A stretch of 64,000 bases of DNA from Paragemmobacter amnigenus (GTDB lineage: Bacteria; Pseudomonadota; Alphaproteobacteria; Rhodobacterales; Rhodobacteraceae), in contig NZ_JAAATX020000003.1 of assembly GCF_009908265.2 (NCBI RefSeq), forward strand, positions 124,001 through 188,000, in the 5' to 3' direction. This document shows, one piece after another, positions 9,186-17,531 of this stretch. Under the pieces are notes generated by a model, which saw nothing but the letters and a program-made list of their open reading frames with translations, was not told the DNA's origin and made no database searches. The translations under genes were made by a program, and so were the position numbers. The first letter of the stretch is position 1. Each line of letters begins with the position of its first letter.

Positions 9186-10064
9186 ATGGCAGAGATCCGC
9201 ACCGTCGGCATCGTGGGCGCAGGGCAGATGGGCAACGGCATCGCCCATGTCTTCGCGCTGGCAGGCTATGACGTGCTGCTGAACGACATCAGCCAGACCA
9301 GCCTCGACAAGGCGCTCGCCACCATCGAAAAGAACATCGACCGCCAGGTCAGCCGCGGCAAGGTCACGCCCGAAGACCGCGCCGCCGCCCTCGCCCGCAT
9401 CCGCACCACGCTGAAACTCGCCGACCTCGGCCCCACGGACCTCATCATCGAGGCCGCGACCGAACGCGAAACCGTGAAACAGGCGATCTTCGAAGACCTC
9501 CTGCCCCACCTCAAACCCTCGACCATCCTCACCTCGAACACCTCCTCCATCTCCATCACCCGCCTTGCCAGCCGCACCGACCGGCCGGAAAAGTTCATGG
9601 GCTTCCACTTCATGAACCCCGTCCCCGTGATGCAGCTGGTGGAACTGATCCGCGGCATCGCCACCGATCAGGAAACATGGGACACCCTGCACGAGGTCGT
9701 CCGCAAACTTGGCAAGACCGCCGCCAGCGCCGAGGATTTCCCCGCCTTCATCGTCAACCGCATCCTGATGCCCATGATAAACGAGGCCGTCTACACCCTC
9801 TACGAAGGCGTCGGGAACGTGAAATCCATCGACGAGTCGCTGAAACTCGGCGCCAACCACCCGATGGGTCCGCTGGAACTGGCCGATTTCATCGGGCTCG
9901 ACACCTGCCTTGCCATCATGAACGTGCTGCATGACGGTCTGGCCGACACCAAATACCGCCCCTGCCCCCTGCTGACCAAATATGTCGAGGCCGGATGGCT
10001 CGGCCGCAAGACGCAGCGCGGCTTCTACGACTACCGAGGCGAGGTGCCGGTCCCAACCCGCTGA
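9186..10064 (+). CDS. hbdA: 3-hydroxybutyryl-CoA dehydrogenase
   Basis: 292 residues, the usual length of single-domain-pair 3-hydroxyacyl-CoA dehydrogenases. It interconverts 3-hydroxybutyryl-CoA and acetoacetyl-CoA with NAD(P). The Rossmann loop VGIVGAGQMGNGIAHVFA is at residues 7-24. LTSNTSSISI and the catalytic-His block MGFHFMNPVPVMQLVELI follow, and the C-terminal dimer domain has NHPMGPLELADFIGLD. A ribosome site AAGGAG lies 10 nt upstream. The leader contains a perfect hairpin GCCCTTG-CGCC-CAAGGGC at 9126-9143, whose role is unknown. The gene may serve polyhydroxybutyrate turnover or butyrate metabolism; the sequence does not decide which. Confidence 0.92.
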   Translation: MAEIRTVGIVGAGQMGNGIAHVFALAGYDVLLNDISQTSLDKALATIEKNIDRQVSRGKVTPEDRAAALARIRTTLKLADLGPTDLIIEAATERETVKQAIFEDLLPHLKPSTILTSNTSSISITRLASRTDRPEKFMGFHFMNPVPVMQLVELIRGIATDQETWDTLHEVVRKLGKTAASAEDFPAFIVNRILMPMINEAVYTLYEGVGNVKSIDESLKLGANHPMGPLELADFIGLDTCLAIMNVLHDGLADTKYRPCPLLTKYVEAGWLGRKTQRGFYDYRGEVPVPTR

Positions 10065-10097
10065 TCCGGCGCGAGGTGTGTAGGGGGTGACAGGGTG

Positions 10098-11588
10098 ATG
10101 ACGACAAGGCCGCAGGATCACGGGAACACAGCGCTTGCCCTCCTCGCCCGCGCGGCGGCAGGGGGCGAGGCGCCCCCCCGCGACGTCATCGACGCCGTCC
10201 CGCCCGACGCGCTGGCCCGTGCCACCCTCCTTGCCCACCGGCGCGGCCATGACGACACGGCAACGCTCCTCCTTGCCCATCTCTCGCGCCGCGCGCCCGA
10301 CCTCTTCGCCCGCACCTTCCCGCAGACCATCACCACGGGCGACCGCCTGCGCGCCCTCGTCCGCCACATCCGCTCGGGCGCGGCGGGGCGGACCTCGCTC
10401 GGCACGCGGCCAAAGGCGATGCTGCGCGACTGGATCGACCGCGCCACGGTCGGCGACCTCCTGCTTGCCGCCATCGGCACCGCCCCCTCGCTCGCCGACA
10501 TCATCCGCATGGTCCACCCCCGCCCCGCCACGCCCGAACGCGCGGCGCTCTACCGCTGGCTCATCGGGCGGCGCACCGACCCCGCCACCCTGCCGGCCGA
10601 CCTGCAAGCCCTCATCGCCTTCCGCGACAACCCTGCGGGCGACCCGCCCGACCTGCCGCTCGACCTGTTCCTGCCGGTCACGCAATATGACACCCCATGG
10701 CAGGGCCTTGCCCCCGCGCAATGGGCCACCATCGCCCGCCGCCTGCCCGTGGCCGATCTCGCCCGCCGCGCGAACCTGCTGCACCGCAAGGGCGCCTTCA
10801 CCGATCCCGACACGCTGGCCCAGGCCGCCGCCCGCCTCTCCGATCCCGCGGCCATCCGCGCCGCGGGCCTTGGCCCCGTCCGGCTCTTCGCCCTGCTCCG
10901 CGCGCTGGACGCCGACGCGCCCGCCGCCCTGCATGCCGCGATGCAGACCGCCGCCCTCGCCGCCCTCGACGCCGCCCCCGCCACCACCGGCGCCTTCCTC
11001 CTCTGCGCCGATGCCTCGATGGCCATGACCCGCCGCGCCACCGCCGCGCGACGGGGCGCCATCACCGCGCTGCATGGGCACGAGGCGCTGGACCTCCTGA
11101 CCGCAGCCCTCACCCGCGGCAACCGCGACGCGCGGCTGATGCCCTTTACCGACACGGCCTTCGACATCACCCGCCCGACCGAAGGCCCCCTCCCCACCCG
11201 CGCCAAATCGCTGGCCGCTGTGCGCAAGGGCGGCAGCAATGCCGCCATCCCGCTGATGGCGCTGGCCACCATGCGAAAGACCATCGACACCATCGTCCTC
11301 GTCACCGCAAACACCGCATGGGGCGGCACGGTGACGGACAAGGACGCGATGGCAACCGCATGGCAGCGCATCCGCGCCCACAACCCGCGCGCGCGCCTCC
11401 TCTGCCTGCGCCTGCGCCCCGACATGCCCGAGCCCCTGCCCCTGACCCTGCCCGACGGGCCGGACGTGCTGCACCTGACCGGCTTTTCCGACGCGGTGCT
11501 GGACCGGATCAGGGATTTCCTTGCAGGGCGCGACGAAACCGCCTACCTCACGGGGGATGACGCGACGCCCGGGGGAATGCGCGGCTGA
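10098..11588 (+). CDS. TROVE/vWA-domain protein (Ro60/Rsr-like)
   Basis: 496 residues. Residues about 60-270 are helical repeats with the TROVE signature GRTSLGTRPKAMLRDWIDRA and DIIRMVHPRPATPERAALYR, the pattern of Ro60 and bacterial Rsr, ring proteins that bind Y RNA and misfolded RNA. Residues about 298-450 form a von Willebrand A-like domain. The metal-site motif is degenerate: D306-A-S308-M-A310 instead of DxSxS, SNAAIPL where Ro60 has a Thr, and TAN near residue 405 where Ro60 has TDN. It may therefore not bind Mg2+ in the usual way. The ATG is preferred over an adjacent GTG; AGGGGGTG lies upstream. A Y-RNA was not recognised, but five hairpins follow the stop codon. Confidence 0.8.
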   Translation: MTTRPQDHGNTALALLARAAAGGEAPPRDVIDAVPPDALARATLLAHRRGHDDTATLLLAHLSRRAPDLFARTFPQTITTGDRLRALVRHIRSGAAGRTSLGTRPKAMLRDWIDRATVGDLLLAAIGTAPSLADIIRMVHPRPATPERAALYRWLIGRRTDPATLPADLQALIAFRDNPAGDPPDLPLDLFLPVTQYDTPWQGLAPAQWATIARRLPVADLARRANLLHRKGAFTDPDTLAQAAARLSDPAAIRAAGLGPVRLFALLRALDADAPAALHAAMQTAALAALDAAPATTGAFLLCADASMAMTRRATAARRGAITALHGHEALDLLTAALTRGNRDARLMPFTDTAFDITRPTEGPLPTRAKSLAAVRKGGSNAAIPLMALATMRKTIDTIVLVTANTAWGGTVTDKDAMATAWQRIRAHNPRARLLCLRLRPDMPEPLPLTLPDGPDVLHLTGFSDAVLDRIRDFLAGRDETAYLTGDDATPGGMRG

Positions 11589-11591
11589 CGG

Positions 11592-11778
11592 AGTTTCATT
11601 GCGAAACTGGACCGCACCTTGTCCCCCGGGCAGCGCCTGCCGGAGCAAGGATTTTCTGGCGAAAATCCTTCTCCCGAAGTTTCTGCGAAACTTCCCGCAC
11701 CCCGACGGACCGCATCACGCCCCGCGCCCGATCCTTCGCCAGAAGGATCGCCCCAAGATTTTTCGCAGAAAAATCTTG
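11592..11778. repeat. Array of five short hairpins between convergent genes
   Basis: Nearly the whole 201-bp gap between the TROVE gene and the acyltransferase is occupied by five perfect inverted repeats. AGTTTC-ATTGC-GAAACT is at 11592-11608. AAGGATTTTC-TGGC-GAAAATCCTT is at 11647-11670. GAAGTTTC-TGC-GAAACTTC is at 11676-11694. CGATCCTTC-GCCA-GAAGGATCG is at 11729-11750. CAAGATTTTTC-GCA-GAAAAATCTTG is at 11754-11778. Stems end in TTC/GAA around loops TGC, GCA, TGGC or GCCA. A sister hairpin with loop GCA lies at 30028-30046. The outer ones can act as bidirectional terminators; why five are stacked is unexplained. Confidence 0.8.
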
Positions 11779-11789
11779 CCCCCGAAGGA

Positions 11790-12695
11790 TTACTTCCGCA
11801 GCCCCAGCGTATGCGCGCGCAACCACGCAAGGAACCCGCGCGGGTTGCCTTCCCATTTCTTCAGCTCGTCCGCCGGAATGGGCGCGCCAATCACGGGGCG
11901 CGTGGGTTTGAACAGGCAGCGCTTGATCTCGTAGAGCAGCAAGCCCTGCCGCAGCGTATCGCCCAACTGGTTGGCGATCTGGAATGCGCGGGAATTCTGG
12001 CCGGGGAAATAGACGGGCAGGATCGTCGCGCCCGAGGATTTGACGATCTTGTGGGTAAAGACGTTCCACTCGCCCTCGACCGCAGGCCCCCACCAGCCCT
12101 CGCTCATCGCCACCTTGCCGGCGGGGAACAGGATGATCACCCCGCCCGCCTTCAGATGCCGCATCGTCTCGTCCCGCATCTGCAGGCCCAGCTCGCGCGC
12201 ATTGTCCTCGTGCGGGAAGGGCACGGGGATCATGAATTCCTCGATCTCGGGAATCCCCGTCAGCAGCGACCGCGTCAGGATCTTGAAATCCGACCGCACC
12301 CGCGTGACCATCTCGGCCAGCACCATCCCGTCCACCAGCCCCGAGGGATGGTTCGACACCACGACCAGCGGGCCGGTCTTCGGGATCAGCGCGATCTCCT
12401 CGGGCGGGGTCTGGATCGTTATCCCCATCTGCCGGATCGCCTTGGGCCAGAACGGCGCGCCCTGCGGCGCGCCCGTCCGCTCGAACTCGCGGATCAGGCG
12501 CAGCAGCGTGACCTTGGCCGTCAGCCATTCGATGGTGCGGATCGTGTTCGCCTTCAGCGGGTTCTTGAACGTGCCGGCATAGGACAGCCGGCTCATGTCA
12601 TAGGGCCGTTCCGCCCGCTCCGCCCTGCGGCGTGCCAGCTCTTCCTCGCTCACCTCGAGGGTGCGGACATCTTCGCTCTGCGACGTATCACTCAC
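11790..12695 (-). CDS. Lysophospholipid acyltransferase family protein
   Basis: 301 residues. The acyltransferase motif is VVSNHPSGLVDGMVLAEM, the NHPxGxxDG variant found in hemolysin-like and ornithine-lipid-type acyltransferases and not the plain HxxxxD of PlsC. ILFPAGKVAMSEG is the second (substrate phosphate) motif. It should transfer an acyl chain from acyl-ACP or acyl-CoA to a lysolipid at the inner membrane; the exact acceptor is unknown. It lies about 30 bp downstream of the HPr gene on the same strand, so it may be the last gene of the ChvIG/PTS block. Confidence 0.8.
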   Translation of the reverse strand: MSDTSQSEDVRTLEVSEEELARRRAERAERPYDMSRLSYAGTFKNPLKANTIRTIEWLTAKVTLLRLIREFERTGAPQGAPFWPKAIRQMGITIQTPPEEIALIPKTGPLVVVSNHPSGLVDGMVLAEMVTRVRSDFKILTRSLLTGIPEIEEFMIPVPFPHEDNARELGLQMRDETMRHLKAGGVIILFPAGKVAMSEGWWGPAVEGEWNVFTHKIVKSSGATILPVYFPGQNSRAFQIANQLGDTLRQGLLLYEIKRCLFKPTRPVIGAPIPADELKKWEGNPRGFLAWLRAHTLGLRK

Positions 12696-12725
12696 GCGGG
12701 GTCTACCTTTCGCGTCCGACGCGCC

Positions 12726-12995
12726 TCAGTAGTCCTCGCCGAAGCGGTTTGCAACCAGCGCCTCCAGCGCATCCGCCAGCTTCTCCGCCTCTGCGCCGGA
12801 AGTCGCCACATCGATGCTCGTCCCGCGCGAGGCGGCCAGCATCAGAAGACCCATGATCGAATCGCCCGACACGGTCATCCCGTCCTTGGACACCTGCGCC
12901 GCCGCGTCATGGCTTTCCACCACTTCCACGAACTTGGCCGAGGCCCGCGCATGCAGGCCCTTCTCGTTGATGATCCGCAATGTCCGTGCCGTCAT
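12726..12995 (-). CDS. ptsH: Phosphocarrier protein HPr
   Basis: 89 residues from ATG; a GTG five codons upstream overlaps the EIIA stop and could also serve as start. The phosphorylated His15 lies in NEKGLHARASAKFVE, and Ser46 in SGDSIMGLLML is the target of HPr kinase. In this gene block it belongs to a regulatory phosphotransfer chain with EIIA and HprK, without sugar-transport components, as is usual in alphaproteobacteria. Confidence 0.93.
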   Translation of the reverse strand: MTARTLRIINEKGLHARASAKFVEVVESHDAAAQVSKDGMTVSGDSIMGLLMLAASRGTSIDVATSGAEAEKLADALEALVANRFGEDY

Positions 12996-13006
12996 GGTCC
13001 CCGCGC

Positions 13007-13402
13007 TCACGCCCCGCCGCCGAGGTCCAGACTGTTGATATACTTGCGCCCCGCGTCAAGCGCGGCGGCCACCGCCTCCGGCACGGGCAGCTCGCGCGAC
13101 TTGGCCAGCTTGATCAGCATCGGCAGGTTCGCCCCATAGACGATGCGCCGGTCCGGCCCGCAACAGGCCATCAGCGACAGGTTGGACGGCGATCCCCCGA
13201 ACATGTCGGTCACCACGACGACCCCCGCGCCGGTATCGACCGAATCCGCCGCCGCGCAGATTTCGGCCTGCTTGGCGCTGCGGTCATGCTCGTCCTCGAT
13301 CGCGATGGCGCGCATCGCGTCCTGCTTGCCCACGACATGCTCGACCGCCGAGAGATATTCCCGCGCCAGCCCGCCATGTGCCACGATCACGATACCGATC
13401 AC
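13007..13402 (-). CDS. PTS EIIA component, mannose type
   Basis: 131 residues. Family hallmarks are [20 protein letters not shown] with the phosphorylatable His9, [17 protein letters not shown] and [12 protein letters not shown]. No EIIB or EIIC gene is nearby, so it is a regulatory, non-transporting EIIA that takes phosphate from HPr. Its start overlaps the rapZ stop (ATGA), and the HPr gene follows directly. Confidence 0.92.
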   Translation of the reverse strand: MIGIVIVAHGGLAREYLSAVEHVVGKQDAMRAIAIEDEHDRSAKQAEICAAADSVDTGAGVVVVTDMFGGSPSNLSLMACCGPDRRIVYGANLPMLIKLAKSRELPVPEAVAAALDAGRKYINSLDLGGGA

Positions 13403-14349
13403 GCGCCTGTCACCCCGTTGCCAAGGCTGGCCCCAGCCACCCTGCGTTCCAGTTCACGATGCCGTTTTGACACCGGCCAGCCCGCCTCTGCAAGCGCCTT
13501 GCCCAGAATTTCCGCAACCGCGACGCTACGATGCTGCCCGCCGGTGCAGCCGAAACCGATCGACAGATGCGCCTTGCCCTCCGCGACCGAGGCCGGCAGC
13601 AGAAAGGTCACCAGACCCTGCACCCGCTCGAGGAACTCGCCAAAGCGCGGATCGGCACGGACATAGTCCTCCACCGCCCGATCCCGCCCTTCCAGATCGC
13701 GCAATCCCGCCTCCCAATAGGGGTTCCGCAAGAAGCGGCAGTCGAACACCATGTCCACCCCCCGCGGCAGCCCCCGCTTGTAGCTGAAGCTCTGCAAGGA
13801 CACCGCCAGCCGCGCCATGACGCCACGGTCGAACCAGCGCGCAAGCTCCGCCTTCAGGTCATGCGGGCTCATCTCGCTCGTATCGATCAGGTGGTCCGCC
13901 CGCACACGTATCGGCGCCAGCAGGTCGATCTCGCGCGCGATCCCCTCGGCGGGCGTCTCGGCCGGTGCCAGCGGATGGCGCCGCCGCGTCTGGCTGTAGC
14001 GGCGGATCAGTTCCGGCACCGCGCAATCGACATAGACCAGATCCAGCGCCACCCGCGGATCGCGCGTCAGCCCGTCGATCATCTCGATCAGCGCCGTCAC
14101 GTTGAAATCGCGGTTGCGCACATCCAGACCCAGCGCGATGGGCCGCCCCAGCGGAGCGCCCTCGATCAGCCGCGGGATCAGCGACAGGGGCAGATTGTCG
14201 ATCACCTCGTAGCCCAGATCCTCCAGCGCATCGATCGTCGTCGACCGCCCCGCGCCCGACGGACCTGTCACCAGAACCAGACGGTGCTCCTCGCCCGCGC
14301 CGCCCCCGATGGCCGAAGTGCCGTCCTGCATCCTTTCGGACCCCGTCAT
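13399..14349 (-). CDS. rapZ: RNase adapter / nucleotide-binding protein RapZ
   Basis: 316 residues from the ATG overlapping the hprK stop; a second Met six codons in is possible. The Walker A loop is [20 protein letters not shown] (residues 27-46). The C-terminal domain ends with [18 protein letters not shown], the RapZ signature that senses glucosamine-6-phosphate and binds RNA in enterobacteria. In E. coli RapZ guides RNase E to the sRNA GlmZ; here the target is unknown. The position between hprK and EIIA is the standard alphaproteobacterial arrangement and suggests coupling of the phosphotransfer chain to cell-wall precursor supply (inference). Confidence 0.93.
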   Translation of the reverse strand: MTGSERMQDGTSAIGGGAGEEHRLVLVTGPSGAGRSTTIDALEDLGYEVIDNLPLSLIPRLIEGAPLGRPIALGLDVRNRDFNVTALIEMIDGLTRDPRVALDLVYVDCAVPELIRRYSQTRRRHPLAPAETPAEGIAREIDLLAPIRVRADHLIDTSEMSPHDLKAELARWFDRGVMARLAVSLQSFSYKRGLPRGVDMVFDCRFLRNPYWEAGLRDLEGRDRAVEDYVRADPRFGEFLERVQGLVTFLLPASVAEGKAHLSIGFGCTGGQHRSVAVAEILGKALAEAGWPVSKRHRELERRVAGASLGNGVTGA

Positions 14350-14771
14350 TCCCTGCGCCCTGCCCTGACATAGTGCAGCAGCGCCGCGGGAAAATGGGGG
14401 CCTTGCTGCCCGAGCACAAGGGACACTGTCCGTCCGAGGTATGTCACCTCCCGCAGGGGCGGCAAACGCATCCCTTCTGTCTGTCCCAGATCGACCACCA
14501 CCCGAACCGCCGCCCCGTCCAACGCATCCGCGGCCAGCAACCCCAGACCCCGCGCCTCGATCATCCCGCGGATCGCGGGCGGGCAACTGGCCCAAAGCGC
14601 CCCGTCGCGCAGCGAAAGCGTCACGCGGTCATCGGCCACCAGCCGCGCGCCATGGGCCATCAGCGCCAGCGCCAGCGAGGATTTCCCCGATCCCGACGGT
14701 CCCGTGACCAGAACGCCCCGCCCCTCGACCGCCACGCAGGTCGCGTGCAGCGTCAGGACGTCCCCGCTCAC
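14346..14771 (-). CDS. hprK: HPr kinase/phosphorylase, short form
   Basis: 141 residues, consisting only of the C-terminal kinase domain of the longer Gram-positive enzyme, which is normal for alphaproteobacteria. Walker [21 protein letters not shown] is at residues 19-38 and VADDRVTLS is the acidic catalytic region. It phosphorylates HPr on Ser46. The GTG start overlaps the TGA of the sensor kinase gene (GTGA). A longer upstream frame exists but only repeats the histidine-kinase sequence in another frame. Confidence 0.9.
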   Translation of the reverse strand: MSGDVLTLHATCVAVEGRGVLVTGPSGSGKSSLALALMAHGARLVADDRVTLSLRDGALWASCPPAIRGMIEARGLGLLAADALDGAAVRVVVDLGQTEGMRLPPLREVTYLGRTVSLVLGQQGPHFPAALLHYVRAGRRE

Positions 14772-16459
14772 ACCGGCAGACCCACCACAAAGCGCGCGCC
14801 CAGCGGATCGGAATTCACGTCGGCATGCGTCGGGCGGATGTTCTCGGCCCAGATCACGCCGCCATGCGCCTCGACGATCTGCTTGGAAATCGCCAGACCC
14901 AGACCGGAATGTTCCCCGAACTGGCCCTGCGGGCGCTCGCTGTAGAACCGCTTGAACACCTTGGTCAGCGCCTGTTCCGGTATCCCCGGCCCCGTATCCT
15001 CGACCACGATCAGCACGCGGTTCTCGCGCCGCCGCGCCCAGACGCGCACTGCGTCGCCATCCTCGCAAAAGCTGATCGCATTGGTGATCAGGTTGACAAA
15101 GACCTGCGCCAGCCGCGCCTCCAGCCCGCGGATCAGCACCGGATCGGCGGGGAAGTCGGTGATGAACTCCACCCCCTTCTCGCGCGCCTGCTGGCCCAGA
15201 TACTCGGTCAGGTTGGCCAGCGTGCGGATGAGGTTGAACTCCTCCTCCTCCTCGCGCACCAGCTCGCTGTCCAGCCGCGATGCGTTCGAGATGTCGCTGA
15301 CCAGCCGGTCCAGCCGCCGCACGTCATGCTCGATGACCTCCAGCAGCTTCTCCTTCTGGTCCTCGCGCTTGGCCAGCCGCATCGTGCCGACGGCCGAGCG
15401 CAGGCTTGCCAGCGGGTTCTTGATCTCGTGCGCCACATCCGCCGCGAACTGCTCGTTCGCGTCGATCCGGTCATAAAGCGCCGCCACCATGCCCCGCATG
15501 GCGACCGACAGCCGCCCGATCTCGTCCGGCCGCGCCGCCAGATCCGGAATCCGCACCCGCCCCGGCGCCATCTTGCGCGCGTCGCGGTCACGGCCAAGCT
15601 CTGCCGCCGCCGCAAGGTCCGACAGCGGATTGGCGATGGTCGAGGCAAGGACAAGGCTCAGACCAAATGAAATCATCAGCGACACGATGAAGACCATCAG
15701 CACCTGCTCGCGCTCGCCCCGCGCCAGCGCGTCGATCCCCGCCTGATCGCCCAGCACCGCGACCACGCCCACGACCGTGCCATTCACCGTCACCGGCTCG
15801 GCCACCGCGAAAAGAAGTCCGCCATCGGGACCGCGCCCGCTGATCTGCACGCCCTCGCCCTTGGTCGCGGCCGGCAGCAGCGTCTTGACAAGGATGAAGC
15901 GGTCCGCGTCGCCGTCGCCCGCCCCGCCCAGAAACAGCCCCGCCACCCCGTTCCACAGCGCCGACAGCGTATCGACGATGGGCGTCGCGCGCGGTGCCGC
16001 ACCCTCGGCCAGCGGCGCGCCGGTCTTTTCCGCCAGCACCTCGCCCGTGGGCGATATGGCATAGGCCGTCACCCCCGTCCCGACCGGTGCCGTCTCCAGC
16101 AGTCGCGCCATCCGCGCCGCATCCAGCGCCGCGCCATCCTCGACCGCCACCGCCTCGAACATGTCGGCGACCAGCTGCGTCTGCACCACCAGCGCCTCGT
16201 TCCGCATCGTCAGCAGACTGTCGCGGAACGGGTTCAGGAACAGCACACCCCCCGCCAGCACCAGCAGTGCCAGCAGGTTGAACATCATGATCTTCCGCGC
16301 CAGCGGCGACCGGTTGAGCGAGACGAACCCCCGCCGGTCACGGCTCGCCCGCAGGGCCGGATCGACCAGCCCCTCGGCCGAGGTCCAGTCCTCCCCAAGG
16401 ACGACATCGCCCGGACGTGCCGGACGAGCTTCCTTCCCGATGCGCGGTGCTGCGGTCAT
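14768..16459 (-). CDS. chvG: Sensor histidine kinase ChvG
   Basis: 563 residues. A cytoplasmic N-tail is followed by TM1 (about 57-77), a periplasmic domain of about 175 residues, TM2 (about 253-275) and HAMP. The dimerisation block AADVAHEIKNPLASLRSAVG carries phospho-accepting His344. ATP-binding motifs are LITNAISFCEDGD, VEDTGPGIP and GLGLAISKQIVEAHGG. ChvG-type kinases sense envelope and acid stress, are held off by ExoR in rhizobia, and phosphorylate ChvI. No exoR gene is in the window. Its ATG follows the chvI stop immediately (TAAATG). Confidence 0.92.
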   Translation of the reverse strand: MTAAPRIGKEARPARPGDVVLGEDWTSAEGLVDPALRASRDRRGFVSLNRSPLARKIMMFNLLALLVLAGGVLFLNPFRDSLLTMRNEALVVQTQLVADMFEAVAVEDGAALDAARMARLLETAPVGTGVTAYAISPTGEVLAEKTGAPLAEGAAPRATPIVDTLSALWNGVAGLFLGGAGDGDADRFILVKTLLPAATKGEGVQISGRGPDGGLLFAVAEPVTVNGTVVGVVAVLGDQAGIDALARGEREQVLMVFIVSLMISFGLSLVLASTIANPLSDLAAAAELGRDRDARKMAPGRVRIPDLAARPDEIGRLSVAMRGMVAALYDRIDANEQFAADVAHEIKNPLASLRSAVGTMRLAKREDQKEKLLEVIEHDVRRLDRLVSDISNASRLDSELVREEEEEFNLIRTLANLTEYLGQQAREKGVEFITDFPADPVLIRGLEARLAQVFVNLITNAISFCEDGDAVRVWARRRENRVLIVVEDTGPGIPEQALTKVFKRFYSERPQGQFGEHSGLGLAISKQIVEAHGGVIWAENIRPTHADVNSDPLGARFVVGLPV

Positions 16460-17161
16460 TTACTCTTCGTTGTAGCGATAGCCGATTCCGTACAACGTCT
16501 CGATGGCCGAAAAGTTTTCGTCCACCGCACGCATTTTCTTCCGCAGCCGCTTGATGTGGCTGTCGATCGTCCGGTCATCCACATAGACCTGATCGTCATA
16601 GGCCACATCCATCAGCTGGTCGCGGCTCTTCACGAAACCGGGCCGCTGGGCCAGTGCCTGCAACAGCATGAATTCCGTCACGGTCAGCGCCACATCCATG
16701 CCCTTCCACGTCACCGAATGGCGCAGCGGGTCCATGCGCAGGTTGCCCCGCTCCATGATCTTGGTCTCTTCGGTCGTGGCGACCTCGCCACTCGCGATGG
16801 CATCCTGACGGCGCAGCAGCGCGCGGATGCGCTCCACCAGCAGGCGCTGGCTAAAGGGCTTCTTGACATAATCGTCCGCGCCCATCCGCAGGCCCAGAAC
16901 CTCGTCGATCTCGTCGTCCTTGGACGTCAGGAAGATCACCGGCATCGTCGTCTTCTGCCGCAGCCGCTGCAGCAGGTCCATGCCATCCATCCGCGGCATC
17001 TTGATGTCCAGCACCGCCATGTCCGGCAGACGGCGGTTAAAGGCATCCAGGGCGGACTGCCCGTCATTATATGTCTCGACTTCGAACCCTTCGGCTTCCA
17101 GCGTCATCGCAACGGAAGTCAGGATGTTCCTGTCGTCATCGACAAGCGCGATCCTCGCCAT
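16460..17161 (-). CDS. chvI: Response regulator ChvI
   Basis: 233 residues, OmpR family. The receiver domain has the acidic pocket VDDD, Asp52 in [11 protein letters not shown] as phosphorylation site, and Lys in FVKKPF-like [10 protein letters not shown]. The C-terminal winged helix has [20 protein letters not shown] and [15 protein letters not shown]. It is the first gene of the chvI-chvG-hprK-rapZ-EIIA-ptsH chain and divergent from pckA, so both promoters share the 370-bp gap upstream. Confidence 0.93.
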   Translation of the reverse strand: MARIALVDDDRNILTSVAMTLEAEGFEVETYNDGQSALDAFNRRLPDMAVLDIKMPRMDGMDLLQRLRQKTTMPVIFLTSKDDEIDEVLGLRMGADDYVKKPFSQRLLVERIRALLRRQDAIASGEVATTEETKIMERGNLRMDPLRHSVTWKGMDVALTVTEFMLLQALAQRPGFVKSRDQLMDVAYDDQVYVDDRTIDSHIKRLRKKMRAVDENFSAIETLYGIGYRYNEE

Positions 17162-17331
17162 AATGGTTATCCTTTACTGCCCGTAGGTTTGTATTTTTCC
17201 AACATAGTCATTTTTCCGCCGACGGGAATCAACCGATAAGTGCGAATCGCGTCAAATGCGCGGCGGAACCGTCGCGGAAAACCCACAGGGCGGGCGGAAT
17301 TGCACCAGCCTCTCCGCTCTGCATCAATTGA

Positions 17332-17360
17332 TTGCGCTAAACCTCGGGTGGTTGCGCTAA
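17332..17360. promoter_or_regulatory. Direct repeat TTGCGCTAA x2 in the chvI-pckA intergenic region
   Basis: The gap 17162-17531 contains no gene. Two copies of TTGCGCTAA start at 17332 and 17352, exactly 20 bp apart, which places them on the same helix face. The second reads GGTTGCGCTAACTG, similar to a LacI/GalR-type half-palindrome. A -10-like TTATAG lies at 17400-17405 with no strong -35. A GC hairpin CCGGGGG/CCCCCGG at 17431-17456, followed by CAAATACCCC, resembles the hairpin repeat family seen at 27228 and 54218. In Rhodobacter pckA is controlled by the LacI-family regulator CceR; assigning this site to it is inference. Confidence 0.45.
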
Positions 17361-17531
17361 CTGTGCCATTGCGTCCTGTTCCATTGCGGCAAGTGCATGT
17401 TATAGCCCGATTATGGCACCCCCCCTTGGCCCGGGGGCTGACATCCGATCCCCCGGCAAATACCCCTGCCCGGATCGGTGTTTTCGGGAACTGACATGGC
17501 CGGTGCGACCCCGGCCGCAGGAGCTTGCAGG

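Noticed and set aside
12726-13010. GTG start of HPr overlapping the EIIA stop.
   Set aside because: The ATG five codons later gives His15 and Ser46 the canonical HPr numbering, so it was preferred, though not proven.
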